In this document: piece after piece, positions 15,172 to 22,805 of the stretch
How positions within the stretch are numbered: position 1 is the stretch's first letter
How the letters are laid out: every line of letters starts with the position of its first letter
DNA from: Bradyrhizobium genosp. L
Lineage (GTDB): Bacteria; Pseudomonadota; Alphaproteobacteria; Rhizobiales; Xanthobacteraceae
Length of the DNA stretch: 64,000 nt
Direction: 5' to 3'
Assembly (NCBI RefSeq): GCF_015624485.1
Contig: NZ_CP061378.1
Coordinates: 4,898,001-4,962,000, forward strand
Program-made: the position numbers and the translations under genes
Notes under the pieces: model-generated
Seen by the model: the letters and a program-made list of their open reading frames with translations, nothing else
The model's database searches: none
What the model was told of the DNA's origin: nothing

Positions 15172-15372
15172 TCACCTGTTGCTGGAATGGCCCGCGTCCG
15201 CATCGGACAACAGGTGGCGATAACGGTGAATGATCTGCTGCGCCTGCCGGCGTCGCGAGTCGTGCAGTGCTTGCAGGATGGGCAGGAAGAATGCGCCCAG
15301 CCCGGTCTGAATCGGGCGATCAGGAGGTGCTGAGGCTTCTATCGTCTCGATCGGCAATGATGCGTGTCTCAT
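15172..15372 (-). CDS. Small basic hypothetical protein, 66 aa
   Basis: The start ATG 15372 is preceded by a strong GGCGGAGG with seven-base spacing, so it is preferred although the frame is open to 15540. The N-terminal half is Pro/Ala-rich; the middle has a short hydrophobic part (LGAFFLPILQAL) followed by a strongly basic helix HDSRRRQAQQIIHRYRHLL. It precedes the 64-residue membrane protein gene by eight bases, so the two are probably co-transcribed and may act together. No characterised family is recognised. Confidence 0.62.
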   Translation of the reverse strand: MRHASLPIETIEASAPPDRPIQTGLGAFFLPILQALHDSRRRQAQQIIHRYRHLLSDADAGHSSNR

Positions 15373-15669
15373 CTTCGAACCTCCGCCGAAGCAATCGATG
15401 CGCAAAATGAGATGACCGTTGCGGCCTGTCGTCATCTCAATGGGTGAGGACGACACGTCACCCATGCTCAAGGTGAAGGCACGGCGTGGCGCCTGTTCGC
15501 GAAACACGTTGCTGGCGAAGGGAATTTGCCGCAGCGCCAAGCTTCCGCGGCTCCGCAGGTTCGGTTGCGCGGGTCGATCACAACAATGAGAGCATCGAGA
15601 CGAGCTGTCGCAGCCTCGGCGAGTTCCATTTCGTCGGCTTGCGATGTGCCGTGAATCAGCCGGCCTGGC

Positions 15670-16263
15670 TTACTGCTTGCAGACCCGCAGGCCCTTCAGC
15701 AGCAGGGCGATCAGCGCGTCGATCCGCGACGGGCATTCCGGCTTGGCCCACTCCTCGGCATGCGCCGGATGATGATAGCGGGCGGTGGCGTCGAACACCG
15801 CGCGGGCGGTGACCTTGACGTCGTCGATCTCGAACACGCCTTGCGTCACGCCATCGGTGAGGATCTTCGCCAGCAGATCGACCTGCTTGTCCTTGTATGC
15901 CTCCACCACCTCGCGGGCCTCCTGGGCCAGCGCGAGGTAGGTGGCAAACATTTCAGGGTCGTCGCAGACCTTCTTCTGCTTGATCGCAAACATGGTGCGG
16001 AGCCATTTCTCCAGCCGCTCCGGCGCCGGGCCGGAACTTGCCGCGAGCCTGCACAGCGGCTCGTTGGCGCGGTCGAGCCAGCGTTTTGCCACCGCGTCGC
16101 GCAGCGAGGCCTTGCTGGGAAAATGGCGGTAGACGCTGCCGTGGCTGACATCCAGTGCACGGGCGACGTCGACGACGGTGGCCTTGGCGAGCCCGAAGCG
16201 CCTCAATACATCCTCGGTTGCCTCGAGGATCCGCTCGGGTGTCAAAACCACCGCCTCGTTCAT
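15670..16263 (-). CDS. TetR/AcrR family transcriptional regulator
   Basis: The 197-residue repressor has the TetR helix-turn-helix at residues about 10-58, including GLAKATVVDVARALDVSHGSVYRHFPSKASLRDAV, and a C-terminal ligand-binding helical domain. Its ATG overlaps the stop codon of a 45-residue upstream frame (ATGA), so the two are translationally coupled. The only operator-like palindrome nearby sits over the promoter of this same unit, which suggests autoregulation. The ligand and other targets are unknown. Confidence 0.93.
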   Translation of the reverse strand: MNEAVVLTPERILEATEDVLRRFGLAKATVVDVARALDVSHGSVYRHFPSKASLRDAVAKRWLDRANEPLCRLAASSGPAPERLEKWLRTMFAIKQKKVCDDPEMFATYLALAQEAREVVEAYKDKQVDLLAKILTDGVTQGVFEIDDVKVTARAVFDATARYHHPAHAEEWAKPECPSRIDALIALLLKGLRVCKQ

Positions 16264-16397
16264 GCGTTCACCGTCGTCTGGGTCTCGCCGTCAGTCCCGC
16301 GGCTGAATTTGGCGGCCTGGGCAGCCAAATGGCGGGCGACGCGAAGGTTGAGCCACTGTTGAATCTGGGCGGTCAATTGAAAGATTTCTATCGTCAT
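16260..16397 (-). CDS. 45-residue small protein coupled to the TetR gene
   Basis: This short frame starts at ATG 16397 and ends in an ATGA overlap with the start of the TetR gene. The product (MTIEIFQLTAQIQQWLNLRV, then ARHLAAQAAKFSRGTDGETQ and TTVNA) looks helical and soluble. The coupled overlap and the promoter upstream support translation, either as a functional small protein or as a leader that couples ribosomes to the regulator. No homologue is recognised by eye. Confidence 0.55.
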   Translation of the reverse strand: MTIEIFQLTAQIQQWLNLRVARHLAAQAAKFSRGTDGETQTTVNA

Positions 16398-16502
16398 GGA
16401 GGTAGTCCTTCGAGGTGGTCAAATCAGGTGTGGCTGACCCCTTCCGACGCCAAACGCGACGGTACAGCCACCGGGCGCGCCCTCCTCCTTGGCGCTGAAT
16501 GA

Positions 16503-16564
16503 TATATACACCATCGCGCTGACAGATTTCAATATCTGTCAGACAATATTTTGTGAACTGACAG
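16503..16564 (-). promoter_or_regulatory. Promoter with overlapping TetR-type operator
   Basis: A perfect inverted repeat, ctgacagat (16519-16527) and atctgtcag (16534-16542) with a six-base spacer, is the size and form of a TetR-family operator. A third half-site ctgacag lies at 16558-16564. On the minus strand a -35 TTGAAA (16532-16527) falls within the palindrome, and a -10 TATATA (16508-16503) follows after 18 bases, so a bound repressor would block this promoter. It lies upstream of the 45-residue frame and the TetR gene. Confidence 0.7.
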
Positions 16565-16633
16565 CCATGGCGGCCGGCCGCGAGCAGCGGCTGGCGCGAT
16601 GCTCCTTTGCATGGGGTTGAACCTCGAAAACGA

Positions 16634-16662
16634 AAGGGGCCCCGCTCACGCAAGGGCCCCTT
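16634..16662 (-). terminator. Intrinsic terminator of the ExbB-like operon
   Basis: A nine-base-pair stem (aaggggccc at 16634-16642, gggcccctt at 16654-16662) with an 11-base loop is followed, in the minus direction, by the T-rich sequence TTTCGTTTTCG. It lies about 125 bases beyond the last stop codon of the leftward three-gene operon. Confidence 0.65.
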
Positions 16663-16787
16663 CGCCGGGAAAATGGTTTCGCGATGAAAATCTAGCCCCG
16701 GATGCCCTTAGACTACACGCTTCAAGAATTTGAGGAATTCCGGATCACTACCGTCTGCTTTGCTGACCAATTCGCAGCGCCGGGAAC

Positions 16788-17396
16788 CTATTGCTGCGCG
16801 TCCTTGGGCGGCATCTTGGGCGGCGGCAGCGGGTTGAAGACCGAGCCCTGCGCGCCCGCCGGCGGGGGCACGAACACCCCCGTGGTAGAATCGCCGCCCG
16901 AGGTCTCCAGGATGGTCTTGGGGGTGATGTACTCCCGGACCAGGTCCAGGATGGTCCCCTCGCCGCCGCCGAAATCAGCGGCCCTCCCGCCCTGCGGATG
17001 GCCGGCCTTGACCTCGGTGTCCGCGGTATGGGTCTGCTCGGCCAGGGCCTCGCTGTAGGGAATGCGGAAGGCACGCGGGATCGCGCTCGGCCGGTTGTCC
17101 TCGTCGAGCTCTTCGACCCAGAGGTAGATCGCACCTGGGTCGCCCTCCAGCGAATGCGGCTCCACGATCCGCGTCGCCAGCAGCTTGAAGTTGGCGGGCA
17201 ACTGCTCGGTCGAGGCCCAGCCGAGCAGGGAGCGCATGCCGCCGAAGCTGACGAAATAGAACGCGCTGGTGACGACGATCGCGACCGCCTTCAGCGACCA
17301 GTGCAGCCGGGCGTAGACCAGCACGATCAGCAACAGCGCGCCGATCACGGCATAGGCGACCACGAGGGTGAGGATGATCTGCGAGAGGCTAGTCAC
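16788..17396 (-). CDS. Hypothetical membrane protein, third gene of the ExbB-like operon
   Basis: The 202-residue protein begins with two hydrophobic helices (ILTLVVAYAVIGALLLIVLVYA and LKAVAIVVTSAFYFVSFGG) and then a soluble, acidic part. It ends in a Pro-rich tail (PLPPPKMPPKDAQQ). No catalytic motif or named domain is evident. Its start overlaps the stop of the preceding gene by eight bases, so it is probably made in step with the ExbB/ExbD-like pair and may be a further part of that complex. Function unknown. Confidence 0.75.
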   Translation of the reverse strand: MTSLSQIILTLVVAYAVIGALLLIVLVYARLHWSLKAVAIVVTSAFYFVSFGGMRSLLGWASTEQLPANFKLLATRIVEPHSLEGDPGAIYLWVEELDEDNRPSAIPRAFRIPYSEALAEQTHTADTEVKAGHPQGGRAADFGGGEGTILDLVREYITPKTILETSGGDSTTGVFVPPPAGAQGSVFNPLPPPKMPPKDAQQ

Positions 17397-18078
17397 GGTC
17401 CAAGTTCCTGGTTCCGGAGGCCCTCACGCCGGTTTTCGGATCGACGTCGGCGCCATTGCGCCAACCGCTGCGGAAGGTCTCGAGCAGCGATTTCGGCCGC
17501 TGGTCGACATTGATCACCTTGCCCTCGGCATCGAGACGAAACCGCACTGCGGTCTTCTCGTCGCCGGTGTGGTTGACGGTGAGCTTGTCGTCGAAGACCA
17601 CCTGCGCCGTCGGGTTGAGCTTCTGCACCTTCACATTGGCCTCGACCGGCTCGCCTGTGGTGGCCGAGAAATGCGAGACGTTGACGGTGTATTCGCCGGG
17701 GACGATGCCGCGCAGCGTGACGATCTCCTCGCGGATCGGCGAGGCGATCTTCTTGCCGTTGACGACGATGAAATCGTTGGCGCCGCCGCGGTCGTCGCGG
17801 TCGAGCGTCAGGAAGCCGGCCTCTCTGTGCCGGTACCAGGCGATGTTGCCGGCGGGATCCTGCACGAACAGGTCGAGATCGTCGGGATGGTTGTCCGGCC
17901 AGTCCATCGTGATGATGAATTCCGCCTTCGATTCGATCTTGCCGTCCTTGGAGTCGGGCGACACCGCAAGCAGCGCCAGGAAGAACAGGAAGGCGACCAC
18001 CTGCAGCGCCTTGAACAGCATGACACCAAGGGGATCGAACGCTTCCTCGCGCGGATAGAGCCCGAACTCGTCCATCAT
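17389..18078 (-). CDS. Single-pass periplasmic protein with ExbD/MotB-like topology
   Basis: The 229-residue product has a short acidic cytoplasmic N-terminus, one transmembrane helix (about 17-40, LGVMLFKALQVVAFLFFLAL) and a long periplasmic domain. An aspartate, Asp15, sits just before the helix, roughly where MotB and ExbD carry the proton-binding aspartate. The periplasmic part (WPDNHPDDLDLFVQDPAGNI, later GIVPGEYTVNVSHFS) resembles YfaP/DUF2135-type beta domains more than an ExbD or OmpA domain. Its ATG overlaps the stop of the ExbB-like gene (ATGA). A stator partner role is inferred from topology and coupling only. Confidence 0.72.
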   Translation of the reverse strand: MMDEFGLYPREEAFDPLGVMLFKALQVVAFLFFLALLAVSPDSKDGKIESKAEFIITMDWPDNHPDDLDLFVQDPAGNIAWYRHREAGFLTLDRDDRGGANDFIVVNGKKIASPIREEIVTLRGIVPGEYTVNVSHFSATTGEPVEANVKVQKLNPTAQVVFDDKLTVNHTGDEKTAVRFRLDAEGKVINVDQRPKSLLETFRSGWRNGADVDPKTGVRASGTRNLDRD

Positions 18079-18839
18079 GACGGCGTTCCGAGGCCGCGCT
18101 CCAGTGCCGGCGTGACGTGCGTCTCGGTCAGCACGACGGTGTCGGAGAACACCCGCTGGGTCGCGGCATCGAGCATGTAGTACTGGATGCGGACCAGGAT
18201 CGATCCGATCAGCCCGGCCAGCGTGGTGTACATCGCGACCGCCATGCCGTCGCTCATCAGCCCCATCGACGACTTCATCGCGACCTTGTCGGCGGCATCG
18301 AGGCTCGCGATCGGTGCCAGCATGATGATGAAGCCGATGATGGTACCGAGCAGGCCGAGCTTCATCAGCGTGTCGGAGACGAAGGCGCCGAAGCCGTTGG
18401 AGCCGCGCAGGCGATCGGCCAGGGTGCGCAGCAGCAGCGTCTGGTCGATCGGCCCCTTGACCTGCGCGGCAGCCTTCTGAATCAGACTCTTGATGTGGTC
18501 GGTGACGAGGCCGCGCGGCAATCCGCGCGCATCGGCGGCCAGTGCTGCGGCACCTTCGGGCCTGGCGAGGATCGCGCGACAGTCGCGCGCCACCTCCCCT
18601 TCGCGGGCGATCGCCCGCGTCCGCCAGAAGCAATGGACGCAGGTTGCGACGTAAAGCGCGGCAATCACGCTGGAGATGTAGGTGCGGTCGGAACGCACCA
18701 TCAGCGCGATCAGCCCGTAGCGCCAGAGCAGGAACGCGGCGAAGATCGAGAGACCCGTGAAGATCATCCAGAGCAGCAGCACGCTGCGCTCCGCCGTCCC
18801 CGTGCCGGCTGATGCGGCAGCGCCGACCTTGGCACTCAT
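18075..18839 (-). CDS. MotA/TolQ/ExbB-family proton channel protein
   Basis: The 254-residue inner-membrane protein has an N-terminal hydrophobic pair (SVLLLWMIFTGLSIFAAFLL and a second near residue 55), a cytoplasmic stretch, and the family signature region LGLLGTIIGFIIMLAPI followed by MSDGMAVAMYTTLAGLIGSILV. These are the two pore-lining helices of ExbB/TolQ/MotA. Such proteins form the proton-conducting ring that powers a periplasmic partner. No TonB, TolR, ExbD or MotB gene is adjacent; the coupled downstream gene encodes a protein of matching topology. It is divergent from a two-component system. Confidence 0.88.
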   Translation of the reverse strand: MSAKVGAAASAGTGTAERSVLLLWMIFTGLSIFAAFLLWRYGLIALMVRSDRTYISSVIAALYVATCVHCFWRTRAIAREGEVARDCRAILARPEGAAALAADARGLPRGLVTDHIKSLIQKAAAQVKGPIDQTLLLRTLADRLRGSNGFGAFVSDTLMKLGLLGTIIGFIIMLAPIASLDAADKVAMKSSMGLMSDGMAVAMYTTLAGLIGSILVRIQYYMLDAATQRVFSDTVVLTETHVTPALERGLGTPS

Positions 18840-19024
18840 GCTGCGTTAGCTCCCGTCAATCGTTCCCAGAGGTCTGGCGCCTCGCCCATCGTTAGAGCAG
18901 ACGCCGCAACCGCCGTCCAAAGAGATCTGCCCAAATTCCTTTGGGCAAATTGCCCGATCTGCATGGCCTCTCACGGTTGCAATTGGCGGGGAACACGGGT
19001 GCTGTTACGCTCCGGCTTCGCCTT

Positions 19025-19077
19025 TGAGCACGATGCTGTCGGAAAACCGCCTCGCACCTTTCCGGATCATGCTCTAG
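19025..19077. repeat. Short interspersed repeat (GAGCAtGATcCGGAAAA type)
   Basis: The stretch contains outer arms gagcacgat and atcatgctc around cggaaaaccgcctcgcacct. I recognise this GAGCATGATCCGGAAAAGTGCG-type element as common in Rhizobiales intergenic DNA. It lies directly upstream of the histidine kinase gene and may influence the promoter or the 5' end of its mRNA. Confidence 0.6.
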
Positions 19078-19093
19078 CCGCGGAGTGGATCGC

Positions 19094-20467
19094 ATGCGCC
19101 TCGTGCTTCAACTGGTCGCCCGCCTGCTCGTCATCGTCGCCCTGTGCCTCGGAGCTGCCACCATCTGGGCCACGATCGATGCCTATCGCAGCGTCGATCG
19201 CGCCACCTCGGCCTCCGCCGAACGGGTTTCGCAGGCGCTCGAAGCGCTGTACTGGCGCGAATTGCTGCTGCGCAGCAACCGGATGCGCGAACAATTGCTG
19301 CCGGCGCCGGACTGGCGCACCATCGAGACCATGGGGCTGATCGCGCCCGGCATCTGCGTGCAGTTCGAACCGGCCGGCGCGTTCGAGAAGCCGCTTTGCG
19401 GCCAAAGCAAGGGCATCGGCAAGGCGCCACCGCGCTGGTTCGCCGCCACCGTGCAGACGGTGCTTGGCGAGCACGCCACCATCGAGCGGCCGATCAGCGC
19501 CCGCGCAGCAACCGCGGGAACCGTCCGCGCCACCCCGGATCCGGCCGCGGCGATCGCGCTGGCCTGGCAGCACATCCTGGACAACATCCACGTCGCGCTG
19601 CTGATGGCGCTGGCGATCGCGCTGCTCGCCTCGCTCGCTATCGCACACACGCTGGCGCCGGCCCGCTCGATCGTGACGGCGCTGCAGCGCATGGCCGATG
19701 GCGAGTACCGGACACCGCTGCCGCGGATCCGCTCGATGGAGCTCGCGATGATCGGACAGGCGGTCAGCGAGCTCGGCGACCGCCTTGCGGAGGCCCAGGA
19801 GGAGCGCGCCGTGCTGACCCGGCGGCTGCTCGAGATCCGCAACGACGAACGCCGTGCGCTGGCCCGCGAGCTGCACGACGAGTTCGGCCAGAACCTCACC
19901 GCGATCCTCGCCTTCGCCACCACGATCGAGGCCAGCGCCGGCGACAAATACGCCGACGGCACCGAGATAGCGCAGGATGCGCGGATGATCTCACAGGCCA
20001 CGCGCCGCATCATCGCCTGCCTGCGCGATACGCTGAACCGGCTGCGCCATCCGCCGGCAGAGGAGCTGGGGCTCGAGGCGAGCCTGGTCGATCTCGTCGA
20101 TAGCTGGCGCTCGCGCGCCGCGACCCGGCCGTTGATCCAGCTCGACCTGCAGGGCGATCTCGCCGACATCAGCGGCACGGTCGCCACCACCGCTTACCGC
20201 GTCGCGCAGGAATGCCTGACCAATGCCCTGCGCCACAGCGCGGCGCGCGAGATCGTGCTGCGGATCGAGCGACGCACCGGCGCTGAGAACGCGCTGCTGG
20301 TGCGGGTGGAAGACGATGGCGGCGGCGACGCGGCCAAGGTGGCGCAATCGGCCGGCTTCGGCCTCACCGGGGTCAGCGAGCGCGTCGCCGCGCTCGGCGG
20401 CTCGCTGTCGATCGCACGCGCCAGCCGTGGCCTCTCCGTCGCGGCCACGATTCCGCTCGCCGCCTGA
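19094..20467 (+). CDS. Sensor histidine kinase, NarX/MoxY type
   Basis: The 457-residue membrane kinase has an N-terminal transmembrane helix (about 5-27), a periplasmic sensing segment with two cysteines (Cys88, Cys102), and a second helix (about 166-186). A HAMP-like linker follows, then the HisKA_3 dimerisation domain with phospho-acceptor His261 in ALARELHDEFGQNL. The ATP-binding domain has the N box AQECLTNALRHS and the G region DDGGG and GFGLTGVSERV. ATG 19094 is preceded by GCGGAG; a GTG at 19085 is the alternative. It is followed by its response regulator after one base. The signal is unknown. Confidence 0.93.
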   Translation: MRLVLQLVARLLVIVALCLGAATIWATIDAYRSVDRATSASAERVSQALEALYWRELLLRSNRMREQLLPAPDWRTIETMGLIAPGICVQFEPAGAFEKPLCGQSKGIGKAPPRWFAATVQTVLGEHATIERPISARAATAGTVRATPDPAAAIALAWQHILDNIHVALLMALAIALLASLAIAHTLAPARSIVTALQRMADGEYRTPLPRIRSMELAMIGQAVSELGDRLAEAQEERAVLTRRLLEIRNDERRALARELHDEFGQNLTAILAFATTIEASAGDKYADGTEIAQDARMISQATRRIIACLRDTLNRLRHPPAEELGLEASLVDLVDSWRSRAATRPLIQLDLQGDLADISGTVATTAYRVAQECLTNALRHSAAREIVLRIERRTGAENALLVRVEDDGGGDAAKVAQSAGFGLTGVSERVAALGGSLSIARASRGLSVAATIPLAA

Positions 20468-20468
20468 G

Positions 20469-21122
20469 ATGACCGCGGCGAAAACCCGGGGCATCTCGAT
20501 CCTGCTGGTCGACGACCATCCCGTCGTCCGCCAGGGATATCGCCGCGTGCTAGAGCACCAGGACGATTTTCGCGTCGTCGCCGAGGCCGACAATGCGGCC
20601 GGCGCCTATCGCGAGTTCAAGTCGCACGCACCCGACGTGGTGGTGATGGACATCTCGATGCCCGGTGCGAGCGGGCTGGAGGCGATCAGGAACATCCGCG
20701 CCCGCGACGCCGCCGCCCGCATCCTGGTCTTCAGCATGCACAGCGAGGCGGCGCAGGTGAAGGCCGCGTTCGGCGCCGGCGCCAGCGGCTTCGTCACCAA
20801 GGGCAGCGAGCCGGCCGAGCTGATCACAGCGATCCGCTCGGTGGCGCGCGGCGAGCACGCGATGAGCGACGACGTCGCCCGGGTGCTGGCGCTGGAGAGC
20901 CTGGTGCCGAGCAAGTCGGCGCTCGACCAGCTCGGCGAGCGCGAGATCGAGATTCTTCGGCAGCTCGCCGCCGGCAGCACCAAGGAGCAGATCGCCGAAA
21001 ATCTCAACCTCTCGACCAAGACCGTGCAGAACTACCACTATCTGATCAAGGCCAAGACCGGGATGCGGACCGACGCCCAGCTGGTCCGGCTGGCGGTCGA
21101 ATGCGGGCTGGCGAATCTGTAG
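20469..21122 (+). CDS. LuxR/NarL-family response regulator
   Basis: The 217-residue regulator has a receiver domain with the acidic pair in LLVDDHPVV, the phosphorylated Asp61 in VVVMDISMPG, and the conserved Lys in GFVTKGSEP. Its C-terminal helix-turn-helix (about 152-217) has LGEREIEILRQLAAGSTKEQ, IAENLNLSTKTVQNY. It starts one base after the kinase stop codon, so the pair is a classic two-component unit. Possible targets include the divergent ExbB-like operon, but no binding site was identified. Confidence 0.95.
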   Translation: MTAAKTRGISILLVDDHPVVRQGYRRVLEHQDDFRVVAEADNAAGAYREFKSHAPDVVVMDISMPGASGLEAIRNIRARDAAARILVFSMHSEAAQVKAAFGAGASGFVTKGSEPAELITAIRSVARGEHAMSDDVARVLALESLVPSKSALDQLGEREIEILRQLAAGSTKEQIAENLNLSTKTVQNYHYLIKAKTGMRTDAQLVRLAVECGLANL

Positions 21123-21489
21123 CCGGCTGCGTCCCCTTGCTCTCTCTTCGCCGAAGCCTGCCTCCGGGCGAAGGCGGACGCGGCTCCGCCAAAAATGTCG
21201 AAAACAACCCCATGCAAAGGAGCTGGCGGCGGTCAGCGTCCGACCCGGCAGTGTCCGACCCGGCTGTTGACACGTCGGGCAACTCAGGGGTATTTTCCAA
21301 TAATCAGAAATCATGGACCACCTCGCCCAGCGGCGCGGCGGGGGGGCGGCGACGCGCAATTCGGACCGGTTTTCCCCGCCAAATCCACCGTTTGGGTGGC
21401 CTCCGCGGCCCCGATTTGCTAAAGCACGGCGTAAAAAACAAATCGGCCGGGAGTCGCCTCGCGCGCCCCGCCCCCCTTCGGAGTTTTCG
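21123..21489. other. Non-coding region upstream of purB with probable dispersed repeat
   Basis: These 367 bases hold no convincing gene. The segment from about 21195 (tgtcgaaaacaaccccatgc) to 21303 (ttgacacgtcgggcaactca and following) resembles a dispersed element I associate with Bradyrhizobium genomes. Inside it gtccgacccggc occurs twice (21238-21249 and 21253-21264). The TTGACA near 21267 could be a -35 box for purB transcription. Confidence 0.4.
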
Positions 21490-22797
21490 ATGATCCCCCG
21501 CTACACCCGCCCGGAAATGGCCTCCATCTGGGAGCCGCAGACGCGTTTCAAGATCTGGTTCGAGATCGAGGCGCATGCCGCCGACGCGCAGGCCGAGCTC
21601 GGCGTGATCCCGAAGGAGGCGGCGCGGACGATCTGGGCCAAGGCCAAGGATGCGACCTTCGACGTGGCGCGGATCGACGAGATCGAGCGCGAGACCAAGC
21701 ATGACGTCATCGCCTTCCTGACCCATCTGGCCGAAATCGTCGGCCCCGAGGCGCGCTTCGTGCACCAGGGCATGACTTCGTCCGACGTGCTCGACACCAC
21801 CCTCAACGTCCAGCTCAAGCGCGCTGCCGACCTGCTGCTCGCTGACCTCGATAAAGTGCTGGCCGCGCTGAAGACGCGCGCCTTCGAGCACAAGATGACG
21901 CCGACCATCGGCCGCTCCCACGGCATCCATGCCGAGCCCGTCACCTTTGGGCTCAAGCTCGCCTACGCCCATGCCGAGTTTGCCCGCGCCCGCGCCCGCC
22001 TGGTCGCCGCGCGCGACGAAATCTCGACCTGCGCGATCTCGGGCGCGGTCGGCACCTTCGCGCAGATTGATCCGCGGGTCGAAGAGCACGTTGCCAAGGC
22101 GATGGGCCTGCGGCCCGAGCCGGTCTCGACGCAGGTGATCCCGCGCGACCGCCACGCGATGTATTTTGCCACCCTCGGCGTGATCGCAGCGTCAGTCGAG
22201 CGGTTGGCGGTCGAGATCCGCCATCTGCAGCGCACCGAGGTGCTGGAGGCCGAGGAATTCTTCTCCGAAGGCCAGAAGGGCTCGTCGGCGATGCCGCACA
22301 AGCGCAACCCGGTGCTGTCGGAAAACCTGTCCGGTCTGTCGCGCATGGTACGCGCCTATGTGACGCCGGCGTTCGAGAACGTCGCGCTCTGGCACGAACG
22401 CGACATCTCGCACTCCTCTGCCGAGCGCATGATGGCGCCCGACGCCACCGTGACGCTCGACTTCGCGCTGGTCCGCCTCGCCGGCCTGATCGAGAAGCTA
22501 CTGGTGTACCCTGCGAACATGCAGAAGAACCTCGACCGTCTCGGAGGTCTCGTGCATTCGCAACGCGTGCTGATCGCGCTGACGCAAAAGGGCGCCAGCC
22601 GCGAGGACGCCTACAAGTTCGTGCAGCGCAACGCGATGCCGGTGTGGCGCGGCGAAGGCGACTTCCTGACGCTGCTGAAGCAGGATGCCGACGTGAAGAA
22701 ATACATGACGGACGCCGAGCTCGAGGAGAAGTTCGATCTCGGCTATCACTTCAAGCACGTCGACACGATCTTCAAGCGGGTGTTCGGGGAAAGTTGA
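21490..22797 (+). CDS. purB: Adenylosuccinate lyase
   Basis: The 435-residue enzyme removes fumarate from SAICAR and from adenylosuccinate in purine synthesis. It has the superfamily signature GSSAMPHKRNPVLSEN with the catalytic serine loop (about 262-277), the histidine regions HQGMTSSDVLDT and GRSHGIHAEP, and a normal length. ATG 21490 is the start of homology; the frame is open upstream across the intergenic region. It lies apart from the other pur genes, which are at 48-59 kb on the other strand. Confidence 0.97.
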   Translation: MIPRYTRPEMASIWEPQTRFKIWFEIEAHAADAQAELGVIPKEAARTIWAKAKDATFDVARIDEIERETKHDVIAFLTHLAEIVGPEARFVHQGMTSSDVLDTTLNVQLKRAADLLLADLDKVLAALKTRAFEHKMTPTIGRSHGIHAEPVTFGLKLAYAHAEFARARARLVAARDEISTCAISGAVGTFAQIDPRVEEHVAKAMGLRPEPVSTQVIPRDRHAMYFATLGVIAASVERLAVEIRHLQRTEVLEAEEFFSEGQKGSSAMPHKRNPVLSENLSGLSRMVRAYVTPAFENVALWHERDISHSSAERMMAPDATVTLDFALVRLAGLIEKLLVYPANMQKNLDRLGGLVHSQRVLIALTQKGASREDAYKFVQRNAMPVWRGEGDFLTLLKQDADVKKYMTDAELEEKFDLGYHFKHVDTIFKRVFGES

Positions 22798-22805
22798 TAC
22801 CAGCC

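Noticed and set aside
15373..15540. N-terminal extension of the 66-residue small gene
   Set aside because: The frame is open, but a strong ribosome binding site directly precedes ATG 15372 and the extra residues look non-coding.
18928..18947. Hairpin tgcccaaa-ttcc-tttgggca in the exbB-like/kinase divergent region
   Set aside because: It lacks a T-run and has no gene ending near it; it could be an operator but nothing else supports that.
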